Source of the DNA: Streptomyces sp. SID8352
Lineage (GTDB): Bacteria > Actinomycetota > Actinomycetes > Streptomycetales > Streptomycetaceae
Length of the DNA stretch: 64,000 nucleotides
Assembly: GCF_009862265.1 (NCBI RefSeq)
Contig: NZ_WWGX01000086.1
Location: 1,836 to 65,835, forward strand
Direction: 5' to 3'
Shown: positions 18,883-26,906 of the stretch, one piece after another
Numbering within the stretch: the stretch's first letter is position 1
Layout: each line of letters opens with the position of its first letter
Made by a program: the position numbers and the translations under genes
Notes under the pieces: generated by a model
What the model was told of the DNA's origin: nothing
What the model saw: only the letters and a program-made list of their open reading frames with translations
The model's database searches: none

Positions 18883-21141
18883 TCAGGCGAGCAGCGCCGG
18901 GATGGTGTTCTCGTGGGCCTCGCGAAGCTCCGCGAGGGGCAGGGTGAACGCGCCCTGGACCTCCACCGCGTCCCCGTCGACGACACCGATTCGGGTCGCC
19001 GGGAGACCGCGAGCACCGCACATGTCGGTGAAGCGGACCTCCTCGGAGCGGGGCACGGCCACGACGGCGCGGCCCGCGGACTCCGAGAACAGGAAGGTGA
19101 AGGCGTCGAGCCCGTCCGGGACGACCAGCCGCGCGCCCCGGCCGCCGAGCAGCGCCGACTCCACGACGGCCTGGACCAGCCCGCCGTCGGAGAGGTCGTG
19201 CGCGGCGTCGACCATGCCGTCGCGGGAGGCGGAGATCAGGATGTCGCCGAGCAGCCGCTCGCGCTCCAGGTCGACCCGGGGCGGCAGGCCGCCGAGGTGG
19301 TCGTGGACGACCTGGGACCAGGCCGAGCCGCCGAACTCCTCGTGGGTGTCGCCCAGCAGGTACAGCAGCTGGCCGTCCTCGCGGAAGGCCGCCGGGGTGC
19401 GCCGCGCCACGTCGTCGATGACGCCGAGCACCGCGACCACCGGGGTCGGGTGGATGGCGGCCTCGCCCGTCTGGTTGTAGAGCGAGACGTTGCCGCCGGT
19501 CACCGGGGTGCCGAGCTGCCGGCAGCCGTCGGCCAGACCGCGCACGGCCTCCACGAACTGCCACATGACCGCGGGGTCCTCGGGCGAGCCGAAGTTCAGG
19601 CAGTCGGAGACGGCGAGCGGCTTGGCGCCCGTGGTCGCCACGTTGCGGTACGCCTCGGCCAGGGCGAGCTGCGCGCCCGTGTACGGGTCGAGCTTGGCGT
19701 ACCGGCCGTTGCCGTCGGTGGCGATGGCGACGCCGAGGCCGGTCTCCTCGTCGACGCGGATCATGCCGGAGTCCTCCGGCATGGCCAGCACGGTGTTGCC
19801 CTGCACGAAGTGGTCGTACTGCTGGGTGATCCAGCGCTTCGACGCCTGGTTCGGCGAGGCGACCAGCCTGAGGACCTGCTCGCGCAGTTCCTCGGAGGTC
19901 TCCGGCCGGGGCAGCTTGGCGGCGTCGTCGGCCTGGAGCGCGTCCTGCCAGTCGGGGCGGGCGTAGGGGCGCTCGTAGACCGGGCCGTCGTGGGCGACGG
20001 TGCGCGGGTCGACGTCGACGATCTTGCCGCCGTGCCAGAAGATCTCCAGCCGGTCGCCGTCGGTGACCTCGCCGATGACGGTGGCGATGACGTCCCACTT
20101 CTCGCAGATCTCGAGGAAGCGGTCGACCTTCTCCGGCTCGACGACGGCGCACATGCGCTCCTGCGACTCGCTCATGAGGATCTCCTCGGGCGAGAGCGTG
20201 GAGTCGCGCAGCGGGACGTCGTCCAGGGTGACGCGCATGCCGCCGGAGCCGTTGGAGGCCAGCTCGGACGTGGCGCAGGACAGGCCGGCCGCGCCGAGGT
20301 CCTGGATGCCGACGACCAGCTTCTCCCGGAACGCCTCCAGGGTGCACTCGATGAGGAGCTTCTCCTGGAAGGGGTCGCCGACCTGGACGGCCGGCCGCTT
20401 GGACGGCTTGGCGTCGTCGAAGGTCTCGGAGGCCAGGATCGAGGCGCCGCCGATGCCGTCGCCGCCGGTCCGGGCCCCGTAGAGGATGACCTTGTTGCCG
20501 GTGCCGGAGGCCTTGGCGAGGTGGATGTCCTCGTGCCGCATGACGCCGATGGCACCGGCGTTGACCAGCGGGTTGCCCTGGTAGCAGGCGTCGAAGACGA
20601 CCTCGCCGCCGATGTTGGGCAGGCCCAGGCAGTTGCCGTAGCCGCCGATGCCGGCGACGACGCCGGGCAGCACGCGCTTGGTGTCGGGGTGGTCGGCGGC
20701 GCCGAAGCGCAGCGGGTCCACGACGGCGACCGGGCGGGCGCCCATGGCGATGATGTCGCGGACGATGCCGCCGACGCCGGTCGCGGCGCCCTGGTAGGGC
20801 TCCACGTACGACGGGTGGTTGTGCGACTCCACCTTGAAGGTGACGGCGTAGCCCTGGCCGACGTCGACGACGCCGGCGTTCTCGCCGATGCCGACGAGCA
20901 TCGCGTCGCTCTGCGGGGCCTTCTCGCCGAACTGGCGGAGGTGGATCTTGGAGGACTTGTACGAGCAGTGCTCGGACCACATGACCGAGTACATGGCCAG
21001 CTCGGCGCCGGTCGGACGGCGGCCGAGGATCTCGACCACCCTCTCGTACTCGTCCTTCTTCAGGCCCAGCTCGGCCCAGGGCAGCTCGACGTCGGGGGTC
21101 GCGGCCGCGTGCTCGACCGTGTCCAGAGGCGTCCGGCTCAT
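18883..21141 (-). CDS. purL: Phosphoribosylformylglycinamidine synthase, large subunit
   Basis: ATP-dependent synthesis of FGAM from FGAR, purine step 4. 752 residues, the small-type PurL that needs PurS and PurQ. Visible blocks: EYERVVEILGRRPTGAELAM, SEHCSYKSSK with the conserved His, GVGGIVRDIIAMGARPVAVV, DLGAAGLSCATSELASNG and the second-half repeat LAVSDCLNFGSPEDP. ATG at 21141 overlaps the purQ stop (ATGA), so translation is coupled. Terminal gene of purS-purQ-purL. Confidence 0.97.
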   Translation of the reverse strand: MSRTPLDTVEHAAATPDVELPWAELGLKKDEYERVVEILGRRPTGAELAMYSVMWSEHCSYKSSKIHLRQFGEKAPQSDAMLVGIGENAGVVDVGQGYAVTFKVESHNHPSYVEPYQGAATGVGGIVRDIIAMGARPVAVVDPLRFGAADHPDTKRVLPGVVAGIGGYGNCLGLPNIGGEVVFDACYQGNPLVNAGAIGVMRHEDIHLAKASGTGNKVILYGARTGGDGIGGASILASETFDDAKPSKRPAVQVGDPFQEKLLIECTLEAFREKLVVGIQDLGAAGLSCATSELASNGSGGMRVTLDDVPLRDSTLSPEEILMSESQERMCAVVEPEKVDRFLEICEKWDVIATVIGEVTDGDRLEIFWHGGKIVDVDPRTVAHDGPVYERPYARPDWQDALQADDAAKLPRPETSEELREQVLRLVASPNQASKRWITQQYDHFVQGNTVLAMPEDSGMIRVDEETGLGVAIATDGNGRYAKLDPYTGAQLALAEAYRNVATTGAKPLAVSDCLNFGSPEDPAVMWQFVEAVRGLADGCRQLGTPVTGGNVSLYNQTGEAAIHPTPVVAVLGVIDDVARRTPAAFREDGQLLYLLGDTHEEFGGSAWSQVVHDHLGGLPPRVDLERERLLGDILISASRDGMVDAAHDLSDGGLVQAVVESALLGGRGARLVVPDGLDAFTFLFSESAGRAVVAVPRSEEVRFTDMCGARGLPATRIGVVDGDAVEVQGAFTLPLAELREAHENTIPALLA

Positions 21142-21842
21142 GCGTTGACCAGCTTCTTGAGGATCGAGGTGAAGAACGGGAGCCCGTCCGTGCGGCCGCT
21201 GCCGACCAGCGGCTCGACGGCGTGCTCGGGGTGCGGCATCAGACCGACGACGTTGCCCGCCGCGTTGGTGATGCCGGCGATGTCGTTGAGCGAACCGTTG
21301 GGGTTGCCGTAGCCCTCGGCGGCGTCGCCGTCGACGGCGTACCGGAAGGCGACGCGGCCCTCGGCCTCCAGCTCGTCCAGGGTGCGCCGGTCCGCGACGT
21401 AGCGGCCGTCCATGTTCTTCAGCGGGATGCTGATCTCCTGGCCAGCGGTGTAGTCGGCGGTCCAGGCGGTGCCCGCGTTCTCCACCCGGAGCTTCTGGTC
21501 ACGGCAGATGAAGTGCAGGTGGTCGTTGCCGAGCATCGCGCCGGGCAGCAGGTGGGCCTCGGTGAGGATCTGGAAGCCGTTGCAGATGCCGAGCACGGGC
21601 AGACCGCCGCGCGCGCCCTCGATGACGCTCTCCATCACCGGCGAGAAGCGCGCGATGGCACCGGCCCGCAGGTAGTCGCCGTAGGAGAAGCCGCCGCACA
21701 GCACCACGGCGTCGACCTGCTGGAGGTCCTTGTCCTTGTGCCACAGCGCGACGGGCTCGGCCCCGGCGACGCGGATCGCGCGCCGGGAGTCCCGGTCGTC
21801 GAGGCTGCCGGGGAAAGTGACGACGCCAATACGAGCGGTCAC
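21138..21842 (-). CDS. purQ: Phosphoribosylformylglycinamidine synthase, glutaminase subunit
   Basis: Class I glutamine amidotransferase subunit that feeds ammonia to PurL. 234 residues. The catalytic triad is visible: Cys87 in LGICNGFQ, His204 and Glu206 in MPHPEHA; oxyanion loop CGGFSYGDYLRAGA. Its start overlaps the end of purS by 4 nt and its stop overlaps the purL start by 4 nt. Confidence 0.97.
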   Translation of the reverse strand: MTARIGVVTFPGSLDDRDSRRAIRVAGAEPVALWHKDKDLQQVDAVVLCGGFSYGDYLRAGAIARFSPVMESVIEGARGGLPVLGICNGFQILTEAHLLPGAMLGNDHLHFICRDQKLRVENAGTAWTADYTAGQEISIPLKNMDGRYVADRRTLDELEAEGRVAFRYAVDGDAAEGYGNPNGSLNDIAGITNAAGNVVGLMPHPEHAVEPLVGSGRTDGLPFFTSILKKLVNA

Positions 21843-22111
21843 TTCGCGGCCCCCGCGACGGCGTCATCGGCCTCGACCTTGACGGTGAAGTCCTCGATCA
21901 CGGTGTTGGCGAGGAAGGATTCCGCAAGATCGCGGATGCGGGCGAGGGCGGCGTCGTCGACCGGCCCGTCCACTTCCAGTTCGAATCGCTTTCCCTGGCG
22001 GACGTCCGAGATCCCGTCGAAACCCAGTCGCGGCAGTGCGCGCTGCACCGCCTGGCCCTGGGGGTCGAGGATCTCCGGCTTGAGCATGACGTCGACTACG
22101 ACGCGTGCCAC
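21839..22111 (-). CDS. purS: Phosphoribosylformylglycinamidine synthase subunit PurS
   Basis: Small 90-residue subunit that bridges PurQ and PurL. MARVVVDVMLKPEILDPQGQ and VRQGKRFELEVDG are family hallmarks. The GTG at 22111 is preferred over the GTG at 22117 because GGGAG is 5 nt before it and overlaps the other. First gene of purS-purQ-purL, divergent from lsrL. Confidence 0.95.
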   Translation of the reverse strand: MARVVVDVMLKPEILDPQGQAVQRALPRLGFDGISDVRQGKRFELEVDGPVDDAALARIRDLAESFLANTVIEDFTVKVEADDAVAGAAK

Positions 22112-22453
22112 TGGCACTCCCGGTATGTGTGGTGCTGAGCAGGTTCCTTCAGACTACCCGTCCAAAATTTCTACGCGCGTAGTGTTGTAGGAAAGTACGT
22201 GAGGCCCCTCACGGCCCGGCCCCGGGGAGCGGTTCGTGCGAAAAGCTTCGGAAAAGATCCCGGATCGAGCACCGGGAGCTATTGCGCCGGAGACACGCGG
22301 GGAGATTAAGTCGAGCTTCCACATGCATTGCCGGGCACTGTACAAATGAAATGTCATTAGCCGATACTTTGCCCAATTGCAGACGAACAGTCGGCATCAC
22401 CGTGACGTCCTGGCACGTCACCGCGGAGATGCCGCACGAAGGGACCGATATTC
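22112..22453. other. Divergent purS / lsrL promoter region
   Basis: 342 nt, AT-richer than its flanks (near 22310-22385: ACAAATGAAATGTCATTAGC), consistent with promoters and possibly with nucleoid-protein binding. Contains the inverted repeat at 22402-22421. Confidence 0.6.
22402..22421. promoter_or_regulatory. Perfect inverted repeat upstream of lsrL
   Basis: GTGACGT-N6-ACGTCAC, 33 nt before the lsrL start codon. Symmetry and size fit a dimeric repressor site; the regulator is unknown. Confidence 0.55.
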
Positions 22454-22771
22454 GTGGCGCAGCGTGTCGTGGTCACTCTCTTTGACGACATCGACGGCTC
22501 GGAAGCGACGGAGACGATCGCCTTCGGGGTCGACGGCAGGACGTACGAGATCGACCTGAACGAAGCCAATGCCAGGGAACTCCGCGCGGCCCTGGAGCCC
22601 TACATGGCGGCCGGGCGCAAGCGCTCGCGCTCCGGCCGGACGTACCGCCAGACGGAGGTCGCCCCCGATCCGGCGGCCGTCCGGGCGTGGGCCCAGGCGA
22701 ACCGGATGGACGTGCCGGCCCGGGGCCGCATCCCGAAGCGGGTGTACGAGGCGTTCGCCGAGGCGCAGTGA
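22454..22771 (+). CDS. lsrL: Lsr2-family nucleoid-associated protein (LsrL type)
   Basis: Xenogeneic-silencing family that binds AT-rich DNA in the minor groove and bridges it. 105 residues from GTG 22454. N-terminal dimerisation domain (VVVTLFDDIDGSEATETI, FGVDGRTYEIDL), basic linker (GRKRSRSGRTYRQ), and C-terminal DNA-binding domain with the RGR clamp in PARGRIPKRVYEAF. Streptomyces carry two paralogues; position beside purS suggests the LsrL copy (SCO4076-like, from memory). Divergent from the purS operon. Confidence 0.9.
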   Translation: MAQRVVVTLFDDIDGSEATETIAFGVDGRTYEIDLNEANARELRAALEPYMAAGRKRSRSGRTYRQTEVAPDPAAVRAWAQANRMDVPARGRIPKRVYEAFAEAQ

Positions 22772-22882
22772 GCGGTGCCGCGGGCGGGGCACGGGCGCGG
22801 AGGCCCGTCTCGCGGTGGGTCCGTATCGCGACGGGTCCGGGGGCGCGGTGGGTCCGGGGCGCTGAGCCTTGGCGCGGTGCGG

Positions 22883-22942
22883 CCTGGTGTCGTGCGGCCG
22901 GCGCCGTGGGGGCTTGGTGTTGTGCGGCCGGCGCCGCGGGGG
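22883..22942. repeat. Two copies of a 30-bp direct repeat
   Basis: Units beginning CCTGGTGTCGTGCGG and CTTGGTGTTGTGCGG, both continuing CCGGCGCCG; 3-4 mismatches between copies. A third partial copy starts at 22943. Confidence 0.75.
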
Positions 22943-23010
22943 CTTGGCACGCCGGGCCCGGGCCTGGAGGGCCGGGGTACGGCGGGCCCCGCGGCCGACC
23001 CGGGCCACGC

Positions 23011-23063
23011 GACGGGCGACGGGCGACGGGCGACGGGCGACGGGCGACGGGCGACGGGCGACG
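23011..23063. repeat. Heptanucleotide microsatellite (CGACGGG), 7.6 copies
   Basis: Seven perfect copies of CGACGGG plus a partial copy. Perfect tandem repetition suggests a slippage-prone locus. Confidence 0.95.
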
Positions 23064-23319
23064 ATACGGATTCCACCCCGCCGCGGTCCCGTGCCGGGGG
23101 TGCGTGCGGGGTGCGGTCCGGACGGGTCCCGGGGCATGTCCCGCCGAGGGGCGCGCCCCGGCGCGAGCCCCGGGGAGGCGTGCGCGGCGCGCCCGCCGGG
23201 GCGGCCGACGGCCGCTCAGCCGCCCCCGTCACCAACCGACTTGCGCTGCACCCCGGGTGATCAGCTAAAGTCTGGAGCACGCCGAGGGGCGAGGCCGAAA
23301 GGCCCGGCCCGAGGAACAT

Positions 23320-23391
23320 GCGGGTGTAGTTCAGTAGTAGAACATCCCCCTTCCAGGGGGAAGGCGCAGTGTGCAATTCCTGTCACCCGCT
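23320..23391 (+). tRNA. tRNA-Gly (anticodon UCC) with atypical D- and T-arms
   Basis: Acceptor GCGGGTG/CACCCGC and anticodon stem TCCCC/GGGGA with loop CTTCCAG are sound, anticodon TCC. The D-loop reads AGTAGTA and lacks the usual GG pair. The T-arm has GTGCAATTC in place of GTTCRANYC, and in the standard register only two of five T-stem pairs form; a one-base shift gives a 4-bp GCAG/CTGT stem. CCA is not encoded. The gene has its own promoter-like upstream sequence. Confidence 0.85.
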
Positions 23392-23491
23392 CCGCATCGC
23401 CGAACCGATCATCCGGAAGGGTCCGCCCTTCCGGATGGATCAGGTAGGCTGGTGCCCGCACCGATCGGTGAAAGCCGGTCGGGAGCCATCT

Positions 23492-23564
23492 GCGGACGTA
23501 GCTCAGTTGGTAGAGCGCAACCTTGCCAAGGTTGAGGTCGCGAGTTCGAGCCTCGTCGTCCGCT
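23492..23564 (+). tRNA. tRNA-Gly (anticodon GCC), copy 1
   Basis: Acceptor GCGGACG/CGTCCGC, anticodon loop TTGCCAA on CAACC/GGTTG, T-arm GAGTTCGAGCCTC. A standard elongator tRNA, unlike its neighbour. Confidence 0.95.
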
Positions 23565-23572
23565 CGGGAATG

Positions 23573-23605
23573 AGACCCCGGTCCTTCACGGACCGGGGTC
23601 TTTTC
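23573..23605 (+). terminator. Intrinsic terminator after tRNA-Gly(GCC) copy 1
   Basis: 12-bp stem AGACCCCGGTCC/GGACCGGGGTCT with a TTCAC loop followed by TTTCG. Confidence 0.88.
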
Positions 23606-23743
23606 GTTTCCCCGGGACTTCCCCGGCCCGTTCCCCACGGAAGTCACCGGCTTCCGGAGGGCGGCCTCGCGGACGTCCGCGCTTCCGTCCTCGCACGCCT
23701 TCCGCCCTCCCGGCTCCGCTCCTTCCCGATGACGGCTGACATT

Positions 23744-23763
23744 TGTCATATCGAGTGATGACA
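23744..23763. promoter_or_regulatory. Inverted repeat TGTCAT-N8-ATGACA upstream of the ABC/two-component operon
   Basis: Located 43 nt before the ATPase start. A plausible site for the LuxR-type response regulator encoded at the end of this operon; that link is inference. Confidence 0.5.
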
Positions 23764-23806
23764 GCGCGCACTGCTGCCCGCTCCCCCGTGCCGTGATGAT
23801 CGGAGC

Positions 23807-24823
23807 ATGGAAGCGAACGGACACGAGCACGTGATCGATGTCACCGGGCTGCGACGGGTCTACGACGGTGGGTTCGAGGCGGTGCGCGGCATCGACTTCT
23901 CCGTGCGCCGCGGCGAGGTCTTCGCCCTGCTCGGCACCAACGGCGCCGGCAAGACCTCCACCGTGGAACTCCTGGAGGGCCTCGCCGCCCCCTCCGGCGG
24001 ACGGGTGCGCGTCCTCGGCCACGACCCGTACACCGAGCGCGCCGCCGTACGCCCCCGCACCGGTGTCATGCTCCAGGAGGGCGGCTTCCCCTCCGAGCTG
24101 ACCGTCGCGGAGACGGCCCGGATGTGGGCCGGGTGCGTGAGCGGGGCCCGCCCCGTGCCCGAGGCGCTGGCGCTGGTCGGCCTGGAGGCGAAGACCCGCA
24201 CCCGGGTGAAGCAGCTCTCCGGCGGCGAGCGGCGCCGCCTGGACCTGGCGCTCGCCCTGCTCGGCGAGCCCGAGGTGCTCTTCCTCGACGAACCCACCAC
24301 CGGCCTCGACGCCGAGGGCCGCCGCGACACCTGGGAGCTGGTCCGCCGACTGCGCGACGGCGGCACGACCGTGCTGCTGACCACGCACTACCTGGAGGAG
24401 GCGGAGAGCCTCGCCGACCGGCTGGCGATCCTGCACCGGGGCCGCATCGCCGCCACCGGCACCCCCGCCGAGGTCACCGCCACCCAGCCGTCCCGGATCG
24501 CCTTCGAACTGCCCGAGGACCACTTCGTCGGCGACCTGCCGCCCCTGGACGCGCTCGGCGTCACCGCCCACCGGACCGACGGCCGCCGCGTCCTGCTGAG
24601 CACCCGGGAACTCCAGCGCGCCGCCACCGGCCTGCTGACCTGGGCCGAGCGCGCCGGGGTGGAGCTGCGCGGGCTGGACGTGCGGTCGGCCTCCCTGGAG
24701 GAGGCCTTCCTCGGCATCGCCCGGGAGGCCCGGGAGGCGGCCGACGAGACACCGCGGGACACCGGCGGCACGCAGGACACGAAGGACACGAAGGACACGA
24801 AGGAAGCGGAGTACACGGCATGA
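23807..24823 (+). CDS. ABC transporter ATP-binding protein
   Basis: DrrA/CcmA-type ATPase of 338 residues that would drive the neighbouring permease, probably drug or lipid export. Walker A GTNGAGKTS, Q-loop LQEGGF, signature LSGGERRRL, Walker B VLFLDEPTTGLD and H-loop TTHYLEEAE are complete. A C-terminal DUF4162-type segment follows, ending in a DTKDTKDTKE repeat. First gene of a four-gene operon; its stop overlaps the permease start (ATGA). Confidence 0.93.
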   Translation: MEANGHEHVIDVTGLRRVYDGGFEAVRGIDFSVRRGEVFALLGTNGAGKTSTVELLEGLAAPSGGRVRVLGHDPYTERAAVRPRTGVMLQEGGFPSELTVAETARMWAGCVSGARPVPEALALVGLEAKTRTRVKQLSGGERRRLDLALALLGEPEVLFLDEPTTGLDAEGRRDTWELVRRLRDGGTTVLLTTHYLEEAESLADRLAILHRGRIAATGTPAEVTATQPSRIAFELPEDHFVGDLPPLDALGVTAHRTDGRRVLLSTRELQRAATGLLTWAERAGVELRGLDVRSASLEEAFLGIAREAREAADETPRDTGGTQDTKDTKDTKEAEYTA

Positions 24824-25620
24824 GCACCACCGGCACCCCGGCCCCGGCCGCCCCCGCCACCACCCCCGTGAGCCGGATGACCTCGCTCGCCCGCGCCGAA
24901 CTCACTCTGTTCGGGCGGAGCAAGGGGACCCTGGTCGCCGCCGTGTTCGTACCGCTGGTGCTGCCCGTCAGCGTCCGCGCCGCGGCACGGGGGATGGACC
25001 TGGAGGAGGTCGGGCTGAGCGTCGGCACCGTGGTGCTGCCCGCGGCCATCGGCTTCTCGCTGCTGTTCGCCGTGTACTCGGCGCTCGTCGGCGTCTTCGT
25101 CGTCCGGCGCGAGGAGCTCGTCCTGAAGCGGCTGCGCACCGGCGAGCTGAGGGACGCCGAGATCATCGCCGGGACCGCGCTGCCCGCCGTCCTGACCGGT
25201 CTCGTCCAGAGCCTGCTGCTGGCCGTGGGCTGCGCCGTCCTGCTGGACCTGTCGGCCCCCTCCGCGCCGCACCTCGCGGTCGCCGGGCTGCTGCTGGGGC
25301 TGCTGCTGTGCACCGCGCTGGCCGCGCTCACCGCGAGCTACACCCGCACCGGCGAGAGCGCCCAGGTGACGCCGATGCCGCTGATGCTCGTCTCGATGAT
25401 CGGCTCCGGGATCACCTTCCCGCTGGAGCTGCTGCCGGACCGGATCGCCACCTTCTGCGAACTCCTGCCCCTGACCGGCCCCGTCACCCTGCTGCGCGGC
25501 GGCTGGACGGGCGCCCTGTCCGCCTCCGAGGCGCTCTTCGCCCTGGCCACGGCGGTGGCCTGGACCGCGCTGGCGGTGTTTGCTGGGGCCCGGCGGTTCC
25601 GCTGGGAACCGCGGCGCTGA
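24820..25620 (+). CDS. ABC transporter permease (ABC-2 type)
   Basis: 266-residue membrane protein with about six hydrophobic segments (for example VLPAAIGFSLLFAVYSALVG, LAVAGLLLGLLLCTALAAL, ALFALATAVAWTALAVFAGA). ABC-2 pattern with the short cytoplasmic EELVLKRLRTGEL motif between segments. Translationally coupled to the ATPase by a 4-nt overlap. Substrate unknown. Confidence 0.92.
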   Translation: MSTTGTPAPAAPATTPVSRMTSLARAELTLFGRSKGTLVAAVFVPLVLPVSVRAAARGMDLEEVGLSVGTVVLPAAIGFSLLFAVYSALVGVFVVRREELVLKRLRTGELRDAEIIAGTALPAVLTGLVQSLLLAVGCAVLLDLSAPSAPHLAVAGLLLGLLLCTALAALTASYTRTGESAQVTPMPLMLVSMIGSGITFPLELLPDRIATFCELLPLTGPVTLLRGGWTGALSASEALFALATAVAWTALAVFAGARRFRWEPRR

Positions 25621-25655
25621 GGCGCGACGAGCGGGGCAGTGGAGCGGGAGCGGGC

Positions 25656-26906
25656 ATGCGGGGACCGGAGAGCTGGTGGCGGAGCAAGAGCACGCCGGCC
25701 AAGGTCGAGACCTACACGAGGTGGTCGTTCCACTTCTTCGGTCTCCTGGAGACGGCCGTGATCGCCATGTCGGCCTTCGGCGAGACCGGGCCGCGGCTCG
25801 CGGGCACGCTGACGCTGCTGGTCGGGGCGCACGCGGCGCTCTGCGCGGTGACCGCCTCCCGGTCGCTGGACTTCCTGCGGGGGCTGCGCCCCCGGCCGGT
25901 ACGGGCGCTGTGGACGCTGGCCGCCGCCACCGGGGTCCTCTCGGTCGGCGCCCTCGCCCTCGCGCTGCACGGCCCGTCCGGCGACGGGGTCGACACGGCG
26001 GGCGGCGCCGTCCTCGGGACGGTGACCTGCTTCGGCGCGGGCACCATGGCGCTGGCGGCGCGCGACCGGCGGCAGGTCGTCGTGATCGTGGCCTGCTGCG
26101 GGGCGGGCGCGGGCACGGCCGCCCTCGTCCTCGGCATGCCGGTCCTCGGCGCCCTGGTGACGGCCTGCGTGGTCCTGGTGGGCTCCGGGCTGCTGGCCAT
26201 GACCTCGCTCTTCTCCGTGTGGCTGCTCAACGCGGTGTACGCGCTCGACGAGGCCCGCGAGACCCGCGTGCGGCTGGCCGTGGCGGAGGAGCGGCTGCGG
26301 TTCGGGCGCGACCTGCACGACGTGATGGGCCGCAACCTGGCGGTGATCGCGCTCAAGAGCGAGCTGGCCGTCCAGCTCGCCCGGCGCGGGCGGCCCGAGG
26401 CGGTGGAGCAGATGATCGAGGCGCAGCGCATCGCGCAGGAGTCGCAGCGGGAGGTCCGCGACGTGGTGCGCGGCTACCGGGAGGCGGACCTGGGCACCGA
26501 ACTCACCGGCGCCCGGGGCGTGCTGTCGGCGGCCGGGATCGACTGCCGGGTGACCGGCGAGGCGGCCGGGCTGCCCGCGCCGGTGCAGTCGGCGCTCGGC
26601 TGGGTGGTGCGGGAGGCGACCACCAATGTGCTGCGGCACGGCGAGGCGGAACGGTGCACCGTACGGGTGCGGACGACGAAGGGGCGCGTGGTGCTGACGG
26701 TGGAGAACGACGGGGCGGTCGCCCCGCCCGGGGCGGACACCCCCGCCGGGGCCGCCGGGACGGGCGGCTCCGGGCTGGCCGGACTGCGGGAGCGGCTCGC
26801 CGCCGTGGGCGGCACCCTGGAGGCCGGGCGCGTCGGCGAGGACCTGTTCCGGCTGGTCGCGGACGTCCCGCTGGCCGCCGGGCCCGCGCGGGAGGCCGTG
26901 GCATGA
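25656..26906 (+). CDS. Sensor histidine kinase (HisKA_3/NarL-type)
   Basis: 416 residues from ATG 25656. Six hydrophobic segments in the first 190 residues form a DesK-like membrane sensor without a large extracellular loop, suited to sensing membrane state. The phospho-acceptor is His221 in FGRDLHDVMGRNLA, and the HATPase has VVREATTNVLRHG (N box) and GSGLAGLRERL (G box). It lies 35 nt after the permease and overlaps the regulator gene by 4 nt. Confidence 0.92.
   Translation: MRGPESWWRSKSTPAKVETYTRWSFHFFGLLETAVIAMSAFGETGPRLAGTLTLLVGAHAALCAVTASRSLDFLRGLRPRPVRALWTLAAATGVLSVGALALALHGPSGDGVDTAGGAVLGTVTCFGAGTMALAARDRRQVVVIVACCGAGAGTAALVLGMPVLGALVTACVVLVGSGLLAMTSLFSVWLLNAVYALDEARETRVRLAVAEERLRFGRDLHDVMGRNLAVIALKSELAVQLARRGRPEAVEQMIEAQRIAQESQREVRDVVRGYREADLGTELTGARGVLSAAGIDCRVTGEAAGLPAPVQSALGWVVREATTNVLRHGEAERCTVRVRTTKGRVVLTVENDGAVAPPGADTPAGAAGTGGSGLAGLRERLAAVGGTLEAGRVGEDLFRLVADVPLAAGPAREAVA

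Larger units (their letters stand above)
22772..23319. other. Gene-free repeat-rich region after lsrL
   Basis: About 550 nt of GC-rich sequence with two tandem repeat arrays (22883-22942 and 23011-23063) and, at its right end, a probable tRNA promoter (TTGCGC at 23241, TAAAGT at 23266, 19-nt spacer). No gene supported: frames in all directions are Arg/Gly/Ala/Pro-only translations of the repeats. Confidence 0.6.

Noticed and set aside
17329..21312. 1327-residue plus-strand open frame
   Set aside because: Antisense shadow of META, sterol-carrier and purL genes, which have recognised domains.
23011..23063. CRISPR or integration array
   Set aside because: 7-bp units without spacers; a simple microsatellite.
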